A stretch of 27,633 nucleotides of DNA from a virus: positions 1 to 27,633 of IMG/VR virus record IMGVR_UViG_3300021139_000110, one strand, 5' to 3'. How positions within the stretch are numbered: position 1 is the stretch's first letter; each line of letters opens with the position of its first letter. Of the stretch, positions 23,938-27,633 are shown in pieces. The notes beneath the pieces were generated by a model. It searched no databases and had not been told where the DNA came from. It worked only from the letters and a program-made list of their open reading frames with translations. A program made the translations under genes and the position numbers.

Positions 23938-24200
23938 ATACCGTCTTGTGCGTGTTCGTAACGCTTATGGCTGTAGCACTCACGCTCACCCATATTGCCG
24001 TCATTCATTTCGCCAAGTTTGCCTTCAAAATTACCAGCATGACTCATTGGTCGGCTGCCCATAGCATCCATACGACCCATACCCATGCCACCCACCAACT
24101 TCAGCTTACGCTCTCCTGAAGCATCAGAAGCGTTAACGCCTTTAGGCTCTTTTTCGCCACTAGCGCCTTTAGTTCCCATCATTGAATCCATCTTACCCAT
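23934..24200 (-). CDS. Met/Gly-rich protein, unknown
   Basis: This 88-aa protein contains about 15 methionines and many glycines and appears disordered. A near-repeat is visible: GKMDSMMGTK (2-11) and GRMDAMGSRP (about 42-51), with GGMGMG between them and an EMNDGNMGE segment later. The C-terminus (ECYSHKRYEHAQDGM) has Cys, His and Tyr that could bind metal. I do not recognise a family. The start is preceded by AAAAGGAAATTATT, a good SD set within an inverted repeat (24211-24222). It lies between the VRR-NUC-like nuclease and the zinc/AT-hook gene. Metal handling or a host-interaction role can only be guessed. Confidence 0.6.
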   Translation of the reverse strand: MGKMDSMMGTKGASGEKEPKGVNASDASGERKLKLVGGMGMGRMDAMGSRPMSHAGNFEGKLGEMNDGNMGERECYSHKRYEHAQDGM

Positions 24201-24210
24201 AATAATTTCC

Positions 24211-24241
24211 TTTTGATCAAAAAGACTAGAAAAGTTCTAGT
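24211..24241 (-). promoter_or_regulatory. Palindrome and small hairpin before the Met-rich gene
   Basis: A perfect 12-nt palindrome TTTTGATCAAAA (24211-24222) lies just before the SD of the Met-rich gene. Next to it an AT-rich hairpin ACTAGA/TCTAGT (24225-24230 and 24236-24241) is followed on the minus strand by TCTTTTTG, a weak terminator shape. The pair could be an operator and an attenuator between the nuclease gene and the Met-rich gene. Confidence 0.4.
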
Positions 24242-24255
24242 TCAGCTATTTTCCT

Positions 24256-24549
24256 TTATTCGCTGGAATTGTCAAGAATCTTTACTATGGTCTGAACTCC
24301 TGCTAAGTCGTGAACTCTGCAAACTGTTGAGCCTTTCCAGTTCATCATAAAAAGGTCTTGAGCGCTAGTAAACTTGGAACGCTCGGAACTCTTAATTTCG
24401 ACCAATAGTGTCTTACCGTTTTTGCCTATAACCAAATCAGGAAAGCCCATACCAATACGAGAAGTATCGAATATGCTGCAACCCAAATCTTTAAAAGCAT
24501 TTACGATCTCCTTATGGTTTGCATCGGTACGTTTAGCGTAATAGGTCAT
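24256..24549 (-). CDS. VRR-NUC / resolvase-like PD-(D/E)XK nuclease
   Basis: This 97-aa protein is a stand-alone nuclease domain of the VRR-NUC/phage resolvase type. It starts with RTDANHKEIVNAFKDLGCSI (7-26), has the conserved GFPDLVIG (35-42, Asp38), LLVEIKSSE (48-56, Glu51-x-Lys53) and FTSAQDLFMMNW (60-71, Gln64). These give the complete PD-ExK-Q set, so it is probably active on branched or structured DNA in recombination or replication intermediates. It is the first gene of the leftward transcript that starts in the divergent promoter region (24549-24616). It has no obvious SD, so translation may be weak or rely on an unstructured leader. Confidence 0.88.
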   Translation of the reverse strand: MTYYAKRTDANHKEIVNAFKDLGCSIFDTSRIGMGFPDLVIGKNGKTLLVEIKSSERSKFTSAQDLFMMNWKGSTVCRVHDLAGVQTIVKILDNSSE

Positions 24550-24577
24550 TGATTTGTAACAAATAAACGGTTAGTAT
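24549..24577 (+). promoter_or_regulatory. Candidate sigma70-type promoter for the plus-strand cassette
   Basis: TTGATT and TAGTAT are spaced by 17 nt, giving a predicted start near 24584, about 22 nt before the phosphoesterase ATG. The hexamers match consensus at 4 of 6 positions each. It overlaps the divergent leftward transcript's leader. Only in vivo start mapping would confirm it. Confidence 0.45.
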
Positions 24578-24588
24578 TCAGTAACTTT

Positions 24589-24616
24589 ATCATAAAGGAA
24601 ATGTTATGGGTTTCAA
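24589..24616 (-). promoter_or_regulatory. Candidate sigma70-type promoter for the leftward transcript
   Basis: Read on the minus strand, TTGAAA and TATGAT (5 of 6 matches each) are separated by 16 nt, with a predicted start near 24582, about 33 nt before the VRR-NUC gene. The promoter reaches into the first codons of the plus-strand phosphoesterase, so the two transcripts start back to back and may interfere with each other. Confidence 0.55.
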
Positions 24617-25583
24617 ATCTCCAGTAACAGATGAGAAGTTTATTGAAATTTGGCGCAAATTAGGAAGTCCATCTCTTGTAGGAAAAGAGATCGGAATGAA
24701 TCCAAGATCCGTAATGAATAAACGTGCAGCTATAGAAATTAAGCATAATATTCAACTTCCAACAACGAATTCTCAACGAGATCCCAAAAAGCCCAAAAAG
24801 ATTGAGCTAACTCCTCATAACGTCAGACGTGGTATTGACGTTGACAAGGTTAAACGAGTCATAGTCTTTTCAGATGCTCACTTTACCGATACAACAACCG
24901 TAGCTTTTAAAGCCTTAATTAAGATGATTAAGGAATTTAAGCCTCAAGTCATCGTATGCAATGGTGACGCATTTGACGGACAAGTATTATCCAGGTTTCC
25001 ATCGATAAATTACGACCAAAAACCAACCGTTTTACAAGAGCTTAACGCTTGTCGTTACCATCTAGATGAGATTGTTAAAAACAAACCAGCAGGATGCGAG
25101 CTGATATGGACTCTCGGAAACCATGATATGCGTTATGAATCTTGGTTAGTTAATAAAGTTCCTGAATATAGTGGAGTTGATGGTTTTAGCCTGAAATTCC
25201 ACTTCCCTGAATGGAAAACGTGCTGGAGCTACTGGATTGGAGAGCATACTGTAATCAAGCACCGTTTTAAAGGTGGAAGAACTGCTGGTTATAGCAATTT
25301 GATGGCTGCTGGCAATACAAACATAATCACAGGTCATACGCACGTTTTATGTTCTAGTCCGATTTCAAATTATCAAGGTACGTTTTGGGGAGTGCAAACT
25401 GGTTGTTTAGCAGATCCATATTCAAGCACCTTTGAGTATTGCGAGGATTCACCAAAAGATTGGCGCTCAGGCTTTGTAATGCTTTCGTTTGATCAAGGTA
25501 AAATGCTAATGCCTGAACTCATTATGGTTTCTGATGAGCAAAATGGTGAATATGAATTTCGAGGAAGTATTCACAAAGTATGA
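24606..25583 (+). CDS. Metallophosphoesterase with N-terminal HTH-like segment
   Basis: This 325-aa protein has all calcineurin-like phosphoesterase motifs: FSDAH (88-92), NGDAFDG (119-125, Asp121/Asp124), GNHD (171-174), KHR (218-220) and TGHTH (242-246). It is therefore probably an active two-metal hydrolase; relatives in phages are DNA nucleases of the SbcD/Mre11 group or phosphatases, and the substrate cannot be told from motifs. Residues about 7-47 (VTDEKFIEIWRKLGSPSLVG, then KEIGMNPRSVMNKRAAIE) resemble a helix-turn-helix, suggesting DNA contact. It is one of only two plus-strand genes, has its own promoter candidate and AGGAAATGTT SD, and overlaps the SprT-like gene by ATGA. Confidence 0.87.
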   Translation: MGFKSPVTDEKFIEIWRKLGSPSLVGKEIGMNPRSVMNKRAAIEIKHNIQLPTTNSQRDPKKPKKIELTPHNVRRGIDVDKVKRVIVFSDAHFTDTTTVAFKALIKMIKEFKPQVIVCNGDAFDGQVLSRFPSINYDQKPTVLQELNACRYHLDEIVKNKPAGCELIWTLGNHDMRYESWLVNKVPEYSGVDGFSLKFHFPEWKTCWSYWIGEHTVIKHRFKGGRTAGYSNLMAAGNTNIITGHTHVLCSSPISNYQGTFWGVQTGCLADPYSSTFEYCEDSPKDWRSGFVMLSFDQGKMLMPELIMVSDEQNGEYEFRGSIHKV

Positions 25584-25927
25584 AAATTACGCCAAAAATA
25601 CTTGAAGGAATTTACCTTACTTTAGCTAAGTGCGAACCATTTACTAAATGGGATTTGCCACCTAGCGAGTTGTGTCGTTTTGAAATAGTAGACGATCATC
25701 AAGTAATGGCAACTTATGAGTTTGATGAAGCAATGGCAAAGCCTCATATCTTTTGCATATCTAAAGCTCGTTGTGGATTTTTTGATACCGTTGTCAGATC
25801 GATGGCGCATGAATTAATTCATTGCAGCAGACATAAATCAGGTAAATGGAACTTGCACGATGCTACTTTCAAAAGGCGCAAAATGCTCGTTGGAGCTTGT
25901 CTTGGGTTTGATGGTCACGAATTGTAA
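25580..25927 (+). CDS. SprT-like zinc metalloprotease
   Basis: This 115-aa protein carries HELIH (77-81), the zincin HExxH motif, followed by the segment HKSGKWNLHDATFKRR in which His93 would be the third zinc ligand, 12 residues after the second. MAHELIHxxxxxxxxxxxHxxxFxxR is the typical minigluzincin/SprT-like core; human Spartan of this wider group cuts proteins cross-linked to DNA. The N-terminal half (FEIVDDHQVMATYEFDEAMA) is the expected beta sheet. It begins at the stop of the phosphoesterase gene (ATGA), so the two are co-translated, and a hairpin terminator follows at once. Role on DNA-bound protein is inference; a simple peptidase is the alternative. Confidence 0.82.
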   Translation: MKITPKILEGIYLTLAKCEPFTKWDLPPSELCRFEIVDDHQVMATYEFDEAMAKPHIFCISKARCGFFDTVVRSMAHELIHCSRHKSGKWNLHDATFKRRKMLVGACLGFDGHEL

Positions 25928-25961
25928 AGTTATTATACTTTTATTGTAAAGTGTAATAACT
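25928..25961 (+). terminator. Long hairpin between convergent genes
   Basis: A 14-bp stem (AGTTATTATACTTT paired with AAAGTGTAATAACT, one G-T pair) has a 6-nt loop and begins one base after the SprT stop. There is no long T-run after it on the plus strand (CTATTTCG), so termination may be partial or bidirectional. The minus-strand 47-aa gene ends inside the right arm. Confidence 0.65.
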
Positions 25962-26103
25962 ATTTCGCCATAAAATACAAACCTACGTTTGCAGTCGAAT
26001 ACGACATATAGGTTATTGCCATTGGTACATTACCTTTAACAAGTTGCTCTATACCGATATAAGCATAAATCAAACCAGTAACGATAATTAGCCAACTAGA
26101 CAT
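25960..26103 (-). CDS. Two-helix small membrane protein (47 aa)
   Basis: The peptide starts MSSWLIIVTGLIYAYIGIEQ, then LVKGNVPMAITYMSYSTANV and GLYFMAK. Two hydrophobic helices (about 4-18 and 27-45) are joined by a QLVKGN turn. Very small membrane proteins of this shape are common in aquatic phages and have no assigned function. It overlaps the 3' end of the Ref-like gene by 8 nt and ends in the hairpin at 25928-25961. There is no strong SD, so it probably depends on coupling. It may act on the host membrane, but nothing shows how. Confidence 0.65.
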   Translation of the reverse strand: MSSWLIIVTGLIYAYIGIEQLVKGNVPMAITYMSYSTANVGLYFMAK

Positions 26104-26365
26104 TTAACAACTCATTGGTGAGTTCGAGGAGCTGCTCTTCTGTCGTATTGTGAGTTCTCTCCCATACTCGCCTTCCAAGCTGGTGAATTCCCAAATGGAA
26201 TCGATGATGTATTGGGCATAACCCAATTGTCGGAGCTGTAGCTCTCTTACCAGCTCTTCGTATATGGTGGATTTCGCAAGGCGTTCCTGCATTGTCTTGC
26301 TTGTAACAGAGAATGCATCCGATCTCTGATATTTTTCTGAAGCGTTCTTTTTCATTTTTAGTCAT
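26096..26365 (-). CDS. Ref-like RecA-dependent nuclease (HNH fold)
   Basis: This 89-aa protein shows GCILCYKQDNAGTPCEIHHI (16-35), then GKRATAPTIGLCPIHHRFHL (39-58) and GIHQLGRRVWE. Cys17, Cys20, Cys30 and Cys50 with His33/His34, His53/His54 and His57 give a zinc-stabilised HNH-type active site like that of the phage P1 Ref family, whose members cut DNA where RecA has paired strands. It is only the catalytic core, without the N-terminal extension of P1 Ref. The family call is by motif. A general HNH endonuclease is the alternative. The gene follows the 150-aa protein by 34 nt and overlaps the 47-aa membrane gene by 8 nt. Confidence 0.82.
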   Translation of the reverse strand: MTKNEKERFRKISEIGCILCYKQDNAGTPCEIHHIRRAGKRATAPTIGLCPIHHRFHLGIHQLGRRVWERTHNTTEEQLLELTNELLNV

Positions 26366-26399
26366 CGAGCCAATGTTTTGCTGGTGATCGTATATTGTT

Positions 26400-26852
26400 T
26401 TATGTTCCTAATGGATGCAAATGCGCTTGAGGTATCCAAAACTGCTCTTCACGATCTTTATCCATTCTTTTCCAGTATTCAGGTTTTTTGCCTTCGCAAG
26501 CATAAATCCATCCTCTGATTGTATACGTTCCATTGATTCCAGTAAGCAAATAAAACTTAATGTTGTCAGGATCGCTTGGCTTAATTCTCAAATCACCAAA
26601 AGAATATGGAGTTGACCTTACTTCTACGTTACCAACATCAGGTGACGGCCAACTAGCTTTGCTCCAAAAAACGCCTAAATGCTTTGCCATTGCACATTCT
26701 GCGAGAGCGCCTTCCATATGTCTTTGCCAAGCCATATTCTGCGACTCTCCAGTATTAGACTTTTTCTTTGCAACTATATCCTCAACTTGTCGAATCATTC
26801 CGACCTGAGCTGCGACATAGATTTCTGATGCTGATAGACTAATTACGGTCAT
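26400..26852 (-). CDS. Conserved phage protein, possible PD-(D/E)XK-like fold
   Basis: This 150-aa protein has a helical HMEGALAECAMAKHLGVFWS (45-64), then PDVGNVEVRSTPYSF (71-85), DLRIKPSDPDNIKFYLLTGI and YTIRGWIYACEGK. The E...D-x-x-x-x-E-V-R arrangement (Glu48 or Glu52, Asp72, Glu77, Arg79) looks like a PD-(D/E)XK core in which Arg takes the place of Lys, as in several phage proteins of unknown function. Activity is uncertain. I use the ATG at 26852 (AGGA, 8-nt spacer) rather than a TTG two codons upstream. It overlaps the preceding 52-aa gene by 14 nt. It lies next to the Ref-like nuclease, so a DNA-processing role is plausible. Confidence 0.65.
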   Translation of the reverse strand: MTVISLSASEIYVAAQVGMIRQVEDIVAKKKSNTGESQNMAWQRHMEGALAECAMAKHLGVFWSKASWPSPDVGNVEVRSTPYSFGDLRIKPSDPDNIKFYLLTGINGTYTIRGWIYACEGKKPEYWKRMDKDREEQFWIPQAHLHPLGT

Positions 26853-26997
26853 CTGCAAAATCCTGAAGCATCAATGCCATTTCAACAATATCAGTAGCAA
26901 GCTCGTAAGCTCGATTGGTATTGTTTTTAAGCATATTGTCTTGGTATTTTTTCAACAGACTCTGAATTACGATAAAAGGTAAAGAATAGTCGCTCAT
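26839..26997 (-). CDS. Small helical protein (52 aa), unknown
   Basis: This gene starts at an ATGA overlap with the 71-aa gene and ends inside the following gene. The peptide is MSDYSLPFIVIQSLLKKYQD, then NMLKNNTNRAYELATDIVEM and ALMLQDFADD. It reads as two amphipathic helices joined by KNNTNR. I recognise no named family. Exact tiling supports it; there is no clear SD, which suits translational coupling. Confidence 0.65.
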   Translation of the reverse strand: MSDYSLPFIVIQSLLKKYQDNMLKNNTNRAYELATDIVEMALMLQDFADDRN

Positions 26998-27209
26998 TTT
27001 GTGCTGCCTCCATAAAGTTGTGCTTCAAGATATTTAATTCCATAGGTAAAACAAGCATTCCATTTTTCGAACCAATAACGAGATTCGGTTTTGTAATGCT
27101 CAATCTCTTTTTGCTGCTCTGCAATAGTTGCTGCTGCTTGATCGCACAAATACAGAGCTGTATCTGATCTAGCGTGATGAAGCTCTTCAATTAAAGTTAC
27201 TACGTTCAT
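26994..27209 (-). CDS. Small coiled-coil protein, unknown (71 aa)
   Basis: The peptide begins MNVVTLIEELHHARSDTALY and continues as a long helix (CDQAAATIAEQQKEIEHYKT, then ESRYWFEKWNACFTYGIKYL). I take the ATG at 27207-27209 because it forms an ATGA overlap with the previous stop and has AAGGA 6 nt upstream. A longer version starting at 27248 would run into the 110-aa gene by 43 nt. The family is unknown; the heptad-like spacing suggests an oligomeric coiled coil. Confidence 0.65.
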   Translation of the reverse strand: MNVVTLIEELHHARSDTALYLCDQAAATIAEQQKEIEHYKTESRYWFEKWNACFTYGIKYLEAQLYGGSTK

Positions 27210-27538
27210 ATCGTTCCTTTCCTTCGATTGCTCGATAATGTTTGCCATAATTCCGTAATACGGATCTCGGTACTGCGTTTGTTGTCCAAAATCTTGAACT
27301 CTTTGTATGCCTCAGTCCATAACTCGACTGCATTGGCGTATTTAAGGCTCGCTAAGGCTTTTGCATCTCTTTCGGCTACTGTGCCTTCAGCCACTAGAAA
27401 AGAATGCGCTTTAGCTTGTTTAATGGCTTCCTCAAGCCTTTTAACTTCCGATCCTAAAGCTGCGTGTTCTTCATCGGTGCTGGATAGGTAAATTAAGGCT
27501 TTTTCTACTCTGTCATCGTTAAGCTGTTCTAAGTTCAT
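27206..27538 (-). CDS. Conserved coiled-coil phage protein, unknown function
   Basis: This 110-aa protein has an N-terminal charged helix (YLSSTDEEHAALGSEVKRLE, about 17-36), AEGTVAERDAKALAS (50-64), and a C-terminal LDNKRSTEIRITELWQTLSS followed by NRRKG. I recognise this layout, ending NKRxTxxIxIDxWRxxxSNRRKG, from many phage genomes, usually among recombination or replication genes, but it has no established function. It starts at an ATGA overlap with the partial gene on the right and ends at one with the 71-aa gene. Rough position suggests replication or recombination support. Confidence 0.75.
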   Translation of the reverse strand: MNLEQLNDDRVEKALIYLSSTDEEHAALGSEVKRLEEAIKQAKAHSFLVAEGTVAERDAKALASLKYANAVELWTEAYKEFKILDNKRSTEIRITELWQTLSSNRRKGTI

Positions 27539-27633
27539 TTCTCTTGTGCCTTTCTTAGTATTGCTCTGCCCAATTCAACAGGAAAGTTTCTCCAACCACC
27601 ATCGGATTTTTTAGATTCTGTTAAAGCAAAGTC
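27535..27633 (-). CDS. Partial gene, C-terminal 32 aa only
   Basis: The frame is open to the right edge and ends with TGA in an ATGA overlap with the next gene. The visible end (DFALTESKKSDGGWRNFPVE, then LGRAILRKAQEK) is charged and helical. Too little is present to name it. Its exact overlap with the next gene shows that the small-gene operon continues beyond the window. Confidence 0.6.
   Translation of the reverse strand, partial: DFALTESKKSDGGWRNFPVELGRAILRKAQEK

Noticed and set aside
26927-27190. 87-aa minus-strand frame overlapping the 71-aa gene
   Set aside because: It overlaps the ATGA-linked 71-aa and 52-aa genes in another frame and lacks an SD; the tiled genes explain the region better.
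1-27633. tRNA, integrase, attachment site, insertion sequence or toxin-antitoxin pair
   Set aside because: I looked for cloverleaf-like folds, tyrosine or serine recombinase motifs, transposase motifs and paired small toxin genes and saw none that I could support.

Overview
The window is a piece of a tailed-phage genome (Caudoviricetes, podovirus-type virion) built on the P22 morphogenesis plan. It carries no ribosomal, tRNA, integrase, plasmid or bacterial housekeeping genes. Genes are packed head to tail with ATGA or TAATG overlaps, and almost all lie on the minus strand. The sequence is AT-rich. The host cannot be read from the sequence. The family mix (S74 tail fibre, GP88-type protein, small conserved virion proteins) resembles phages assembled from freshwater metagenomes, but that is only an impression.

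Read in the transcribed (minus) direction from the right edge, 27633 to 25960 holds small early- or middle-type genes: three small unknowns and a C-terminal fragment, a possible PD-(D/E)XK-like protein, a Ref-like RecA-dependent nuclease and a two-helix membrane peptide. From 24606 to 25927 there is the only plus-strand block: a metallophosphoesterase and a SprT-like zinc protease, with a promoter in front and a hairpin terminator behind. From 24549 down to 22737 come a VRR-NUC/resolvase-like nuclease, a Met/Gly-rich protein, a zinc-cluster/AT-hook protein, a GroES-like co-chaperonin and several very small proteins.

The late region begins at about 22740: a 75-aa protein, terminase small and large subunits, portal, a GP88-family cysteine protein, a small Gln-rich protein, scaffold, and major coat protein with a GTG start. 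A strong intrinsic terminator directly follows the coat gene, and a second one follows the next small gene. After these come small beta-rich virion proteins, an S74-chaperone tail fibre, a glycine-rich adhesin, two small conserved proteins, P22 gp4-like and gp10-like tail proteins (both enlarged by the same repeat module), a 78-aa protein, a GNAT acetyltransferase, and three ejection-type proteins. The largest ejection protein carries a lambda-R-type transglycosylase domain. A tailspike/collar protein, a holin-like protein and the start of a second membrane protein (lysis cassette) finish the left edge.

Together these genes would package DNA (TerS/TerL/portal, probably by headful), build and stabilise the capsid (scaffold, coat, small beta proteins), close it with a short tail (gp4, gp10), bind the host with up to three adhesins, breach peptidoglycan and eject DNA, and then lyse the cell. 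The points most worth a second look are the inverted phosphoesterase/SprT cassette, the GP88 gene inside the capsid operon, the repeat module shared by gp4 and gp10, and the phage-borne GroES. Five short or edge genes missing from a simple length-cutoff ORF call were found by hand, and three start sites were corrected.
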